A DNA stretch of 64,000 nucleotides from NCBI RefSeq assembly GCF_002775205.1, contig NC_036446.1, positions 15,748,565-15,812,564 of the forward strand. The letters run 5' to 3'. This DNA comes from Xiphophorus maculatus. Its lineage: Eukaryota; Chordata; Actinopteri; Cyprinodontiformes; Poeciliidae. The notes beneath the pieces were generated by a model. The model was not told where the DNA came from and made no database searches. It worked only from the letters and a program-made list of their open reading frames with translations. Positions 32,133 to 51,400 of this stretch are shown piece by piece (the stretch's first letter is position 1; each line of letters starts with the position of its first letter). The position numbers and the translations under genes are program-made.

Positions 32133-34337
32133 GTCTGAAAAACTGTTTTCTGTTTTCAGCCAGAAAACATTTCCGTCACCTCGACCAGAGGCAGACAGAT
32201 CAGGATTTCTGCTTTGTCAGCATCTCAGACAAGGCGTCACATGAGGCATTTACTGAGAGAAAAAGCTGAGCAGAGTCATAATGAATGCTCTTTGCACCCA
32301 TCTTTAACGTTCTGCATTTTCCATGTTACTGCTTAACCTGAGCATGTCAAAAATCTGTCCGGATAGATAAAAACATCTGAACTCAGAGAACCTAAAGTTC
32401 AAAGCCTCCAGTTATGAAGCCTTATTGATCAGAGACGATACTTACAACGATCCAACTGGTCGCCGATGACGATGAAGAAAGCGATGCATGTCCCAAACGT
32501 GTAGATGGCGATGGCCAGTTCACAGAGGATTCCTGTGACTTTCCCACAAGTGGCTCGAACAACTTCCTGATAGGTGCCCTCATTGCTGACCTGCAGAAAC
32601 CAGGCAGCTGATTTACAAACATGTATTGAATAGATAAATTTATATAAAACACTTAATGAGTTGATAATGAAAACTTTTTATAGCGAGTTCTTCCTGCTGA
32701 ATTGTTTGTGTGCTACAGATCCTGCAGGACTCAACTTAGTTTTTTGGTTTTGTTATATCTGAGCTGTACAGGAACAGAAAGACTTGCATTGTTACAATTC
32801 TGCTTGTCGTGATCAGGAACAGAAAGACGACACAGAAATTTTATTGCCAAACAATGTTGCTTCTTGAAAAGATTTGAAGTCTCTGCTTTTGCCTGGCGAA
32901 CTTTAATCTGTTTTATTAGGATTGGCTGTGATACACCGACACGGGGTAGAGTATAGCTGTCGATTGGAGGGAAAATGAGGTTTTCCATTTACCTTTAAAC
33001 ACAAAATTGTTTAAAGTGGAGCGTGCCCTGTTTACACAGACACCACTAAATAAAATCTAGTGTAACTAAGTGGGTCACGTGAACTCACTCATATCATGTT
33101 CGTGTGATTTAAAATCCTGTCCTGTGAAGGACGGATGGATTAGACCGGCGTGTTGGACCACAAAGAACAAGGAACACACTGATCAGGGATAAAACGGTTC
33201 AGCAATGATCAATCCAGAATCAGAAAATGTAAAGATTATGGCCAAACTAAAAATGCACCAACCAAACAAGAGTAGCAGCTCAGGTGGGAGAAACCAAGAC
33301 TTGTACTTTTCTATCCTATTCAAAGAGGTTAGGTCTACAAAAATGAAAATTTACCATCATGCACTGCTCTGCGGTTGTAAGGTGAAAAAGTATAACGGGT
33401 ATAAATATGTTTGCCAAATCTAGTAAATGTTGTTGCAGAACATGTTGCTGGTTCAGCAGAACAGATGGAAACAAAAAACATACTAGGCCTGTCGCAAAAA
33501 GCAATAAATCAATTAATCGCATGATAAATTTTAAAAAATCTCTATTTGCATGATTTTTTTTCCTCTTTCTAAAAAAATAGAATAGAATAGAAGTACTTTA
33601 TTCATCCCAGCAGGGAAATTACTTTAAATTAAACTGGATGACAGGAGTCTCAAGTCTGCTGCTTTGGTCTCAACTGGCCCCTTTTTATGAAGGACAATTT
33701 TACAGAGATTTCAAATTTAATTTATTTGCCATTTCTGTTATATTTATTTATTTTGGATATTTAAAATGTCTTCCAAGTCCAACATTACATATTAATTCAA
33801 ATTTAAAGTTTATTGGTCTTTGATAATGTGCTCTTGCTTTATTATGCCATTACCAATTGAAAATGGTCTCAAAACAGCATCATCATCATCACTAAAACTT
33901 CTGCGTCAATTTATCATGCAGTAAAATTTAACATCGTGACAGGCCCAAACGTACCTGAGAGCAATAGCCAAGGATCACCAGCCCACTGATGATGAAGATG
34001 AGCATGAACTGTTGCAAAAGCAAACCACAAAGGGAGTGTTCAAACGTTTCATAAACTTGTGAATATTGCAGTTCTGGTATCCGTTTACCATCTGCAGCAT
34101 CACTCCTGCCGTCACTCCTCCAGCCATGCTGAAGGCAGCAGGAAAGTTGAGCAGTCCCGCACCCAGCGCGGCGTTCACCACGATGAAGACGGCACCCACA
34201 GCCGACACGCCCCGGCTCCCCTCTTCTGCCTCGGGGTGCCGGGCAGAATCCACGCTGGGGCTCTGCAGGAGCCTCGCTCGTTCTCCGGAGTCGCTGCTGA
34301 TGTCGCCCCAGTCTTGAACGTCAGTGTTGACCGCCAT
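28125..34337 (-). CDS. slc38a7: SLC38A7 (SNAT7) lysosomal amino-acid transporter
   Basis: SNAT7 is a multi-pass SLC38 transporter that exports glutamine/asparagine from lysosomes. Eleven coding exons join in frame to 455 aa: 34089-34337, 33955-34008, 32446-32590, 31784-31928, 31608-31706, 31455-31512, 31256-31370, 31000-31147, 28903-29102, 28773-28824, 28125-28227. Residues 19-24 (ERARLL) fit an ExxxLL lysosomal sorting signal in the cytosolic N-terminus. GAGLLNFP (59-66) is the family TM1 motif. [40 protein letters not shown] and [20 protein letters not shown] match human SLC38A7 closely. The next gene, got2, is also its neighbour in human 16q21. The 3' UTR end is unclear: ATTAAA near 27552 and AATAAA near 26794 are both possible. 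Confidence 0.95.
32101..32130. repeat. poly-A tract (about 30 A)
   Basis: A pure A run in slc38a7 intron 3 (CAACAAAA... to ...AAAACTG). No flanking retrocopy is recognised. Confidence 0.85.
33486..33944. mobile_element. short inverted-repeat element (GGCCTGTC ends)
   Basis: In slc38a7 intron 2. The left end GGCCTGTCGCAAAAAGC and right end ATCGTGACAGGCC are inverted copies, with inner pairing (GCATGATAAATTTT versus AATTTATCATGC). It also contains an AATAGAATAG repeat followed by TACTTTATTCATCCC, a common teleost retroelement tail, so it is probably composite. Confidence 0.65.
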
Positions 34338-34450
34338 GAGGAAAGGAGCCGAGAGACGACCGGCGTCAGCTGGAGGACAGCGACGTTCCGCTGAAGTTTC
34401 TCAGCTAGCTGGAGGGATCCTGGAACGGTGAGGCTGTTTACTTCACTCTG
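34338..34450 (-). other. slc38a7 5' untranslated exon segment
   Basis: Directly upstream of the ATG; a good acceptor (ATTTGATTGCAG) ends at 34451. This implies at least one non-coding first exon, probably in the GC-rich stretch near 36500-36600, where AAATCAG/GTTGGT offers a donor. Confidence 0.5.
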
Positions 34451-34990
34451 CAATCAAATATTGATTATTGGGATTGCTACATATGTGGGATTTCCTATAA
34501 AACTCCACTCACTGATATGAGCAAGAGCAGCTCCTAGCAAAAGCATTACTACCCCTTGAAATTGCTCAAATTGCAAATTTCATTGTGCCATTTTGTGATT
34601 TTAAATGACAGAGCAACATCAAAAGATTTTGCATAATCATGAAGTGAAAAAATATATACATTTTTTTTTCACAAATAATCTCAAAACTACATCTTCAGGT
34701 CCCTTTTATGTAGTTATAAAAACAGACATGTGTGCCAAAGAACATTAGAAAAAACAAGGTCCAACATGCACAGCAGGCGGGTCAGGGAGAAAGATGTGGA
34801 CAGGTTTAAAAGCAAAAGTTAGGATATAAAACAATACTTAGTATTTATTTAATTCAGTTCAGTTTATTTTTGCAGCACAAATTCACAAGACATGGCGTCT
34901 CACACACACACATTCCAATTGGTCCTACTTATCAAATAGAACAGCATGCTCAATTAAATATTTAAAGTGGATTAAGAAGTTTCTACCTAG

Positions 34991-35193
34991 CAGGGGTGCC
35001 CAAAGTCGGTCCTCGAGGGCCGGGATCCTGCATGTTTTAGTTCTCTCTCTGGTGGTAGTAACATCCTTTTCAGCAAGTCAATGTTCTTCTTAGGCCTCTA
35101 ATGAGCCATCATTGGATCCAGGTGCATTAAACCAGGGAGAGAAGTAAAACAAGCAGGATGCCGGCCCTTGAAGACTAACTTTGGGCACCCCTG
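34991..35193. mobile_element. short inverted-repeat element (CAGGGGTGCC ends)
   Basis: Left CAGGGGTGCCCAAAGT and right ACTTTGGGCACCCCTG form a perfect 16-bp inverted pair if the right end is read as AACTTTGGGCACCCCTG; the inner CTCGAGGGCCGG/CCGGCCCTTGA also pairs. Intact relative of the split copy at 25421-25937. It lies in the slc38a7 5' intron. I see no clean target duplication. Confidence 0.75.
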
Positions 35194-35528
35194 ACCTAAG
35201 GAAACCCAGAAGATTGCATCGAGTCACAGCTTTGCAGCATCCACTCCTCCTGAACCAGGAGTTAATTAATATGCCACATCACTATAAACACGATGGCAGC
35301 AGATGCATAATCATGTGTAGAAACTTAAAGCTTAAATCCAACCCACAAATCTTTAAAAATAATTCTCTGTGAACGCTCTTCCAATCTGACTGAACTATTC
35401 TGCAAAGAAAAATAATCAAAAACTTCTGTCTGAAGCAGGGCAGGAAACAAATTCATGTTCTGATTTTTATTTGCAAATAACAGAAAAAGATTCATTCTTC
35501 TGTTTTGTTGCCTATTTGTAAGGGTTTG

Positions 35529-35750
35529 CAGGGGTCTCAAACTCCAGTCCTCGAGGGCCGGCATCCTGCAACCTTTAGATGTGCCTCTGCTGCACCACCT
35601 GAACAGAATAATTAGGTCATTAAGGCTCTGGAGAACTGATCTACACAAGGAGGAGGGAATTAAGCCATTTTATTCCAGTTTTTCCGTACCTGTGGCACAT
35701 CTAAAAACTGCAGGACAGCGGCCCTTGAGGACTGGAGTTTGAGACCCCTG
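35529..35750. mobile_element. short inverted-repeat element (CAGGGGTCTC ends)
   Basis: Left CAGGGGTCTCAAACTCCAGT and right ACTGGAGTTTGAGACCCCTG are perfect 20-bp inverted repeats, extended by TCCTCGAGGGCCG/CGGCCCTTGAGGA with one mismatch. Sited in the slc38a7 5' intron, 222 bp, non-coding, probably hAT-related by terminus. Confidence 0.8.
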
Positions 35751-36499
35751 GTTTATAGCATAAAACTTCATTAAAACGCACTAAAGTTTTGGATGGACAA
35801 AAAAAATTTGAAGGGGTCTGAATAGATTTCTAAAGCAATAGTGTCAAATAAATTTTAATCTCTAAAAGCTCCACTACTTCCCTCAATTCTAACCAATAAC
35901 ACATTATATAGGAAGCTGCTAAACTTTGATCACGAGTGTTTCCTGATAGACAGAACCCGGGATTTGGTTTACACTTCCCCACAAGTACAATTCAGCATAT
36001 ACTAGCGAAATTACAAAGAAACAGATTTAAATGGATACATTTTCCTTCCTTCGGATAAGATCCGAACAAACAGGGTTGGGGACAGGAAAGAACAGACAAA
36101 TGTCATTAAACTTAAATGTGAAGGCAGAACGCAATAATGGATTGAATCTTTGCCTTTATTTTCATTTTCCATGCACATTGCGTCTCTGTGTAGCGACACT
36201 TTAAAATGTCAAAACAGCTTTAAAGACATTCGTTTTTCAGGAACGATGTGAATCAATGAACGGCAACTAATGACGGAAAAATAACACACGAACTAAATTT
36301 GGTTTCCTGCTGCTTCCCAACAGAAACACGCCGCGGGCATTTTTATGGTTTCGCTTAATTAAATCAGTGCTTTTCTTTTACCAACAGCCTCGGCGTCTTT
36401 CAGGGCACCAGCCATGCCCTTTGTTGTTATGCTAAGCTAGCAAACGATATCCGAACGTTAAATACGAATAACAATCAGCAACAAAACACATTAAAATAC

Positions 36500-36660
36500 A
36501 CCAACCTGATTTAAAGGTACTACGACCCGTCAGCTGCCAAGGAAGGAACCACAAAACGCCGACACCGTCTCCATCGGTGCCATCTAGAGAATGATGGCGC
36601 TTTTAGCTCTAGCGGAACTGACGTGTAACTGCCACGTGACTTCTTCTTTGTTGGAATTCT
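36500..36660 (-). promoter_or_regulatory. slc38a7 promoter region with CLEAR-like motif
   Basis: GC-rich, CpG-containing stretch at the expected 5' end of slc38a7. GCCACGTGAC at 36631-36640 differs from the CLEAR consensus GTCACGTGAC at one position. GATGGCGC (36591-36598) also lies here. The transcription start is inferred. Confidence 0.5.
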
Positions 36661-37310
36661 GGTTGTTGTAGTTTTTCATGATTTGATTACCGTACCAAGA
36701 ATGCGGAAATGACCGTATTATGCGAGTTTAAAATATCTTAATATGGTTATGATTAATATTTATGTCTTTGTAGAAGCATAGAAGGTGAAAGAAAAGTATT
36801 GGTAACATCCGGGTTTTGAAATCAAAGAAAACGTGAAAAATAAACTTAAGAAAAGGTCAAATTTAGATTACGAACTGGTGAAAATATTAATGATATAGAA
36901 GTTTTAGAATGATAGGTTGAAACTTTATTAATTTCAATAAAGTTGAAATTAATGTTGAAATTGATTGACGCTGGTAACAGTTCTTACTCTTCTAGAATTG
37001 CATAAGAAAATATTAATCTTATGTATAAATGTACTCAATTTAATGTTTTACATTGCAACATTAGCACAAAACGGCAAGATAGAAAACACTGCAATTTTAA
37101 AAACCCATCTGAACTTTTAATAAAAATAATTTATATGCATCATATCTTTGTAAGAATTTGAATGCTCATTGGTCTAGGAATGTGCAAAGAAGCAGATAAC
37201 ATATTTATAGTTGAAGTGTAAATGGTTAAAGAAAATTGGCGGAAAAAGCCAAAAATGTTCCTTGAATACTGAAAAAAATTCAAATAAAGCCAAACATTTT
37301 TCTACAAGGA
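36661..37310. other. spacer slc38a7 promoter / got2 3' end
   Basis: AT-rich with no gene recognised. A local direct and inverted repeat (TTTATTAATTTCAATAAA and AGTTGAAATTAAT) occurs near 36923-36955. Confidence 0.4.
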
Positions 37311-37316
37311 TTTATT
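37311..37316 (-). terminator. probable polyadenylation signal of got2
   Basis: AATAAA on the minus strand, the first canonical signal beyond the got2 stop, implying a 3' UTR of about 1.05 kb. Nothing else confirms its use. Confidence 0.4.
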
Positions 37317-38374
37317 GTTTGTTCAGTAAGGTAGATGACCCATGTTTAGTTTCAGACAGGAAGCAGAGAATGGAGCCAAAGTTCCAGGAATATCAGCAAA
37401 TGACACCACAATTGACTGAAGCCCTGCTTCAGGCAATTATAAATGCCTGAAGCAGGGCTTTTATAAATGCCCTGCTTTATAAATGCATATTTTGATAGTC
37501 TCAAAACATTGATAGTCTCAATGTTTTGGCCATAAAGAGATTTAAACACTCAAGTATAGCATCAGGACAAATGAGACTTCTTCTGTACATGTTTCTTTTA
37601 GATTACTTTGGATTACATGGGGATACGTTTTGTGGTTTGATGACATGAAAATACCCATACGGCATAGAACCACCTCCAGTGAACTATACGCTCAATACGT
37701 CCATTTTACTCTTGACTTTTGTGCTCTTTCTTTTAACCGTGATGTCAACTGAGAGATTGCTGCTCTGTGAAGGAAATCTGAAGATCTCACACAAACCTAC
37801 AGGAAAAGTACAGAATGCAAATGAGATAACTGAGTCATTTTAAATACGGAGACTAAATAACAGCGGTTGATGAAATTAACAAAAGTGAACTGATGACCAG
37901 ATAAATGCCTATTCTCACAGTAAAACCCAGCTACAAATTCAAATAGTGCCACACAGTTGATAAAGTGCTAAAACACCACCAACATAAATTAAAAAAAAGC
38001 ATATTTTCTAAAGATTTTCACAAAGCAACAGAGATCTCAACTTGCACCTAAAGCTAACATGCATTATCCCAATGTTACAGCGTAATGCATGAGGGTCAAG
38101 AGCAAATATTTAGAGGGACAGAAGTGCAGAGTCAGCAGCTGATTCCTCAGAATAAATAAAGACTATCAGCTCAGTCACAAACGTTTTGAACATGGCAAAA
38201 GGGCATCAGTTCAGTGAAAACTTGCAGAAAAACAACCGTTCCATGTTGAAATGATTATGACATCCAGAAGAGAAAAAGTAAAACTAAACATCGACCCGTC
38301 CTCTGAAGGTGGAACAGAGGGACACACAAAAGGCTCCTCAACATTCTGATTCTGTTCTTCCAGTGCGATCTGCT

Positions 38375-44850
<6,476 letters not shown>

Positions 44851-45010
44851 AGTTGCTGTGGTGCAGAGAGGAGCCTAGCAGGATGTGGACAGACGTGAAG
44901 GACAGGGGTGACCAAGCTGATACGCCTACTGTACGTGCTGACGACAGAGCTGAACGTCACAAGCGAAGCGGACCACGTTGATGGGAATTCCGTTTCGTTT
45001 TAGGGATACG
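44851..45010 (-). promoter_or_regulatory. got2 proximal promoter region
   Basis: Sequence just upstream of the got2 start codon is GC-rich and has GAACGTCACAAG (CRE-like TGACGT on the minus strand) near 44952, before AT-rich DNA resumes. Inferred from position. Confidence 0.4.
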
Positions 45011-48000
45011 TGTCGTTTGGCTTGCTTGAGCTTCACTCTGTGTTGAGATTAAAGTTCAATTAGTAAATTAATGAACGCGCCATCGTAATTTAAAATATTG
45101 CATAAATGTAAATTCAATTTTAAAATGTAAACTTATCTTGTAAGCCACACACAGATATACTTAAACATTTAGTTCTGTTATTTCTACAGAATTCGGCTTG
45201 TAGCTACTGAAAACCCAATGATTAGTTTCCAAAAAAATAGGTAATTAATAAAGACCAACAAAAAAGGATTTTCAATTCAGACATGTCACTCTACCTATTA
45301 AAACATGTCTTTGCGCTATATAGTACTTGTACAATACTTTGCACAATACTTTGTACAAATATTGTGCAAAGTATTGTACTCCTTTTGCATAAATACATGC
45401 ACTACAGCACTTGGAGGTGAGCAGGACGTTGTACTGCTGAGGTGTTAAACTTATGTCTGCTAAAGATTTAACGCAATACCAAACACACAAAACAAAAGTA
45501 TTCTCTACAAACTACCGTTACAACTACTGATAATAAGGAACGTATTGTGAATCAGAAACTGAGCGTTCAGAAAATTATTTAATCGAGCTCATCAAAAGTC
45601 AAACTTTTATCCAAAGTTTACCCGTCTTTTACTCAAAAATATCTATCAAAATCAACAGATTAAGAAGAAAACAATACATTTGTACAGCATCACATATACT
45701 GGTTAAAACTGACTTATATTTAAAAAAAAAGTAAATAAATAAAGCAAAAAAAAAAAGTATTATTTAAATGACATTTAGGTTTATAAGTTGCAATTGTTCC
45801 CCTCATTTATTGTACTGATGTTCCACTAGAGGGCAATCTTAGACAATGAAGTATCGACATTAAAGTCGATGCTCTGACAATGCCCATGTTCAGGTTGTCC
45901 TTATTTCAGAAGTTTTTTGGTGCTTGATGATTAAAATTGACCTGCGTGGATTCAAATATTTAAATAATAAAGCACTAAGAGAAGGAACGTATCTGGACCT
46001 GAACCACTGCAATGATTTCAGTTGTGGCTGAAGCTAAAAAAAAATAATTTAAAAAACCCTTCAAAAATGTACTTATTACGCTTATCTCAGTCAAAAGACA
46101 ATTCATTTAAACTAGATGGAGAGTTTTCATACTTTAATACCATACCTTTTTAATACTTTAAATTAAAATCACCAGACATTGCAGTGAATAATTATTTCCC
46201 CCTTGATTTCTTCTATTTTTGCTTTTTTACTTTAATGTTACAGATTATAAAACTAATTTTAATATCAGACATAAGTATAGTCTGAGAATAGATGTAAAAT
46301 CCAGTTTCCAATCATGATTTTATCCATTAACAGAGAAAATCTGTCTGGTAATCGATTTTGTCTTACGATCTGAAACGTGTAAATTTAACAACCAAAAAAA
46401 AAAAAAAAAAAAGTAAAAACAGATAATATCTAAAACTTTTTTTTCTGTTTCTTATCTTTATTTAGCAATAAACACACTGACAAAATATATGCTCTAAATG
46501 CTGTATGAAACAAAGATGCAGAATTGTTTTTGTTTAATTTTTAATGTCTGATGCAGCTGCAAGAGAAGAAAGCTCACACCGAGCATCTTAGAGTCTAGGT
46601 GGTTTATCACACTGTGGAGGCTGGAAGTCCATGAAACACTTTTCTCAAACTCAGTGGACGACAACAGCGTCTGCTGGCAAACCAACAGAGTGGCAGAAAG
46701 AGGCTCATCCCTGGCTTACATGTGGCTCTGCATCTGTCCACAGAAGATATGGATTAACCCAGAAGAAAGAAGAGAAAGGAACCAGGAGGCATTGCTGTGT
46801 CAAAACTGGTTCATTCTCACCTTAGAACTGCATATATTGTGATTTTATTTTTGCTAAAAAAAAACTTCCAGAAAAAGATGACAGTTTCTTGCTGGACCAG
46901 TACTACCTCTCAACAACTGTCATCTGAAGCTATATAATAAAAAACAGGTTCAATTCACTCAAAGGAAATAAAAGTAATCAATTTAACCCAATCGTAATGC
47001 AATGTAGCCAGGTTTAGTTGATTATTAAATGTCAGTAGGTGATCTGATGTCCAACTCAGCTGACCAGCAGATTTCACAAAATCTTAACTTTGCATCAAAC
47101 CATTTTTCAGTGACATTTTGAATGATTCTTGTCATCTTTTTTCCACCATTTCAATCAGGCCAGAGGTCCAAATAGTTTTACAAAACCAAAAACAAGTGAG
47201 AATATTTTTGCTTTGAGTTAACTTTAAATGTAACCTTTATTTTCTGCTGCAGAACAAGGTCATAGCGTTTGATTTAAGAAGGGGGAGAGAAGCAATTTCC
47301 ACTGCATTGTGCAGAAAGTAAAGTCATCTGCTTCCCTCTCGCCGCTGCTCTGAGTGGGACTGATGTGTGTGAAGGAATCAGAGCAGATATAACTCTCTTT
47401 TCCCTTGTTGTCAGCAGTTAACAGCTTGGTCTACTGCTACTCTTTCACTGTGTCCTTCTGTACTTCAGTGAGGCCATTTACCGTCTACATATTTTTGGAT
47501 ATATAGCTCGTGTGCGCGTGGATGCAGTAATGGCGTGAGAAAAGTACGTTTAATTAAATATGTGCTGATGATTAATTGATAGACGCTACATGGTTTCCAT
47601 CACATATGAGGGATAAAATCAGGAGAAAAACAGCAGATTTAAAATAAAATCTGGCCTACATTAGATTCAGTTTATATTAAGGACGTCTTGGCATTCGAAG
47701 ACGGATGAGTCTTTTTCTGATTTGTTTTCCGAGATATAAAGTGGAAAACTGGTTGGTTGTAGTTCTTCATGCTGTGTCACGGCAGGCCATTTTGTGTGAA
47801 AGGCAGTGTGAACTGATCACCCAGCTCCTTCTTTGCCCACTTTCTCTCAAAATGGTCCGGAAAGAGTCGCCGAGTTCCTCTGAGACTCTATAAAAAATGG
47901 ATCAGCACAAGCTCCCTCTTCAACACACTTTCTCTCTGCAGGAGATTAGAAAGAGAGGGAGCACTTAGAGGGAAAAACTCTCCTCCTGGTGATCTGTAGT

Positions 48001-48091
48001 GGAGATGTAATCTTTACACTCGACACAGAGGTGAGTGTTTTACAGCACCAGACAAACCTTTCACTGCAGCAGCTTCTGGATTTATGTTACA
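45011..48091. other. spacer got2 / calb2
   Basis: No exon is recognised. It holds a 19-bp-arm hairpin (45329-45379) and a poly-A run (46394-46411). About 46560-46830 and 47320-47960 are less AT-rich, with short open frames but no similarity I know. They might be regulatory DNA or unannotated transcript. Confidence 0.45.
45329..45379. repeat. perfect 19-bp inverted repeat (hairpin)
   Basis: Left arm GTACAATACTTTGCACAAT (45329-45347), loop of 13 nt, right arm ATTGTGCAAAGTATTGTAC (45361-45379); no mismatches. Confidence 0.95.
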
Positions 48092-48101
48092 TTTATTTAT
48101 T
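48092..48101 (-). terminator. polyadenylation signal of calb2
   Basis: Overlapping AATAAATAAAT on the minus strand, 378 nt past the stop codon, giving a 3' UTR of about 0.4 kb. Confidence 0.55.
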
Positions 48102-48394
48102 CTCTCATTTGTATATTTCTGTAGAACAGTACCAGCCTCATGAAATAAAACAAGAACATTATAACAAAATAACCTGAAACAAACAAAACAATGAGATGCC
48201 GCAGAACAGAGTTCCTTCTCTATAACTACAGGGAACATATGTGATTAAGTTAAAAATACAAATGCATAATACACAAGATTCTTCACTTGCCATTTAAATC
48301 TCAATAAACAGCTTTACTTTGATGAAGAAAAGAAAGTCAGCGGGTATTTTCTGTGCTTTCAGGCGTTCTGTTTCTGGTCACACATGCACCAGGC

Positions 48395-48478
48395 TACATT
48401 GAGAGGTAGGAAGGAGGAAGCAGTGCAGGAAGACAGGAGGGTCCCAGGAAGGCAGGCAGGAGGCAGGAGGCAGGCAGG
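48395..48478. repeat. purine-rich GGCAGGA repeat in calb2 3' UTR
   Basis: Imperfect AGGCAGGAGGCAGG repeats begin directly after the calb2 stop codon (plus-strand view). Confidence 0.7.
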
Positions 48479-51400
48479 TCACAGCGTGGAGTCCCGGCAC
48501 AGGACGATCTCCATCTCAGTGCGGTACAGTTTCCCTCCGTCAGCCAGAGCCATGATGCTCTTTTTGTAGTCCACCAGCCCGGTTGAGTCCAAGTCCTGCC
48601 AGAAACGACACAACCAGAGAGAATCACACTGTCTGAGGCTGCAGCTCCATCTCCCTGCTATATCTGGCCTTCAGAAGAGGGATGGACGTGTCAATCAATA
48701 GGTGAAGTATTCATTACCATTTTGTTCTTGTCACAGAGGTCCTTCAGCAGAGCATCCAGCTCCTGCTCATCAATGTAGCCATTACCGTCCTGATCAGAGA
48801 GAGAAGAGGACATCATCGAAAAAAGACGTTCCTTTCAGCTTCACATATATGAAATCATCCCAAACCCGCTGCTGTCATGTGGATTTTAGCCTAACGAGGA
48901 ACACGGAACATGTACAAATATGGACCTTATGTATGGAGAGTGAAAAGTGCCACATTACAAGAGTTTACAGAGTTTGTAGTAAACAAATTACAGCAATTTA
49001 CAGAGTTATTTTCACACTCCCAAAGAAAGTATTGACCCAGAATCATAGCAAACTTTAAAGAAGTTGTCTTGACTTCCTGTTTGAGCAGCCAATCAGATGT
49101 CAGGGTCTATAGAGGAATAATCAGTCAACGTCACACTACATCAATATGTCGCCTGCGCATGTCGCCTGCAGAAAGCAAGCATGAACACAATATTCTAATT
49201 ATTTAAGCTATTTACAATTAGGCTAATAAAATGATCTACAACTAACAACCAGTGCAGATCACCTCTCTTCGCACGCAGCTCTGCGGTATCTGCAGATAGG
49301 TTTTATTTTTAGTACAGCGTCTCTGCCTCCTGTTCAGTCTGCTGCTACACTTCTGATTTCTGATGGCTTAGTTTACCGCCTGCCCTGACGCCTGCAGCCA
49401 CGTGCTCATTTTTCTGATAATCATGACCAGAAATGGAAGAAATTATCCTTTTATTTGCCATTTGTGCACTAAATGCAAATTCTATTTTTATAATGAAAAA
49501 TTTCAGTTGCAGGAATATCCTATTCCTTACCCAACGCATCTCATTGAGACCTGATCTGTACATGGAAAATTACTTTAATGTAGCAAATAATGTCCAGCCA
49601 CTGAAGTTTGGGGCATTAACACTAATGTCAGTTTGGTATCATAACTTATTTCATCACGCTGTGATAAGCAGTTGTAGCAGTTGCAGTCATCCGCTGTGTT
49701 GGCAAACAAATAATCCCTCAATATATAGCTCTCATACAACGTCGCTCTAACTGCCAGCTGTCTTGATCGGCGGTTGCTATGGAGTTGCTATGACAACAAA
49801 ACCCAAACCACAAGCTTAGGACTCGCTTTCGCCTCTTTTATAACTTATAAATAATTTAATTGAGGCATGTTTAAGTGATCATATATTAAATATATTACTT
49901 CTGTATTTATTTCTAGTTTTAAAAAATTAATGTTGCATTTAAATATTTACTTCATAAGTTATTTATGTATTGTGACTTGGCACTCTTCACCCTCAATACT
50001 CTTGGTGACATGACAAGTCTGATATTTTTAGCAGGGAATGACAGAGATAACATTTGTTTTAAATTTGATTTATTGAGTAGTTAATGTTAAAATTTTACCA
50101 CCATCTAGTAAAGGAGTAATTATATACTCAGTTATTACTAATTCAAATATTCTTTCTAGAGTTTATGTTTTATTTTTTTAGGCAATTACTAATTCATTTA
50201 AGTAGTAGTAAATATGAATTTACCCAATTGTCTATTTCATTATATTTAAGAATTTTAAGTCGTATAGATTATCATTAAGCCTGTCACAATAAGCAATTAA
50301 TCAATTAAAATTAGCTCAATAATTTTCATTTTGATTACATTTTTTTTGAAAGGGAATTTTGTTTAGAGAGTTCATAAATTATTTTATCATAATTTTGATT
50401 GTGTGTGGTTTTTATTTCCTCTTAACTTGTTGTTTTTGGTTGTTGTGTTTTATTTTGGATATTTAAAATCTCTTCCAGTTGCAGCATGAAGTGTTCTGTA
50501 CAAAATTAAAGATCATTGAAGTAGCATTGATATGCATTATTATATTAACTGAAAATGGATTCAAGACAACAATACTATCAATAATCGCAATAATTTCTGC
50601 CAGAGGCAATTTATTGTGACATGCCTAATTATTATATATATAAACTTTAGTGATTTACTTGTTTTTTAATTGGAATTTAAACTCATAGATAATTGCTAAA
50701 ACTGAACATCTATTCAATCTATATGAAAGAATGCCTTAGTCTTTGAAATAGGTGAAATATGCCACTTTATAACACAAAATGTGCATAAATCAACTTTAGA
50801 AATGTGAAAATAAGACTGATAGCGATGTACTTTCATCAAATATACATTAGACAGACTGAAATGAAGTTCCCTGGAGAATAAATCCATATGGCCTGATCGT
50901 TTGTGTTTCCACAACCCCCATCATGCAGCAACAAGCAGAGAGTGGACAGATGTCCATCGTAAACATGTCTGGTCAGCGATCAGCCTCCACAATCAACAAA
51001 AAGTACTGATTTTATTATCGTCCGTATTTATGTTCAGAAACACGTTTTTCACCTTGTCATAGAAAGTGAAGAGAGAGTCAAACTCCTTAACGGTGAGTCT
51101 GATGCCCTGTAATGTCACACAAAGACAGAGAAGACAGAATAATTAGAAACCAATGCATATTTCTCGAGAGCGGTAAAAGCCCCAGATCTACCACAGATAT
51201 TAATCCGTGCAGATTATGATAACTGGGACTAGAGTTGAGTTAATCCTCATCAGACTGACTAATCCTCTGTCAAGAGAAATTGTTGATCTGCTCTCACAGT
51301 CCAGCACATTTAATGGGAACAAACAAGATGGTTGAAGAATCCAAATTCAAAGACACAAATGTGTTGGAGGTGCTCAGTTTAAGCTATTTCTCCCAGTAAT

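Noticed and set aside
33074-33083. CLEAR-like GTCACGTGAA in slc38a7 intron 2.
   Set aside because: One mismatch and far from any start site; a 10-mer of this degeneracy is expected by chance.
46631-46842. Short plus-strand frames in the got2/calb2 spacer.
   Set aside because: No similarity recognised, no splice partners, and two overlapping frames of equal length.
49773-49797. X-box-like GTTGCTATGGAGTTGCTATG in a calb2 intron.
   Set aside because: Half-sites do not form the RFX consensus together and no ciliary gene starts nearby.
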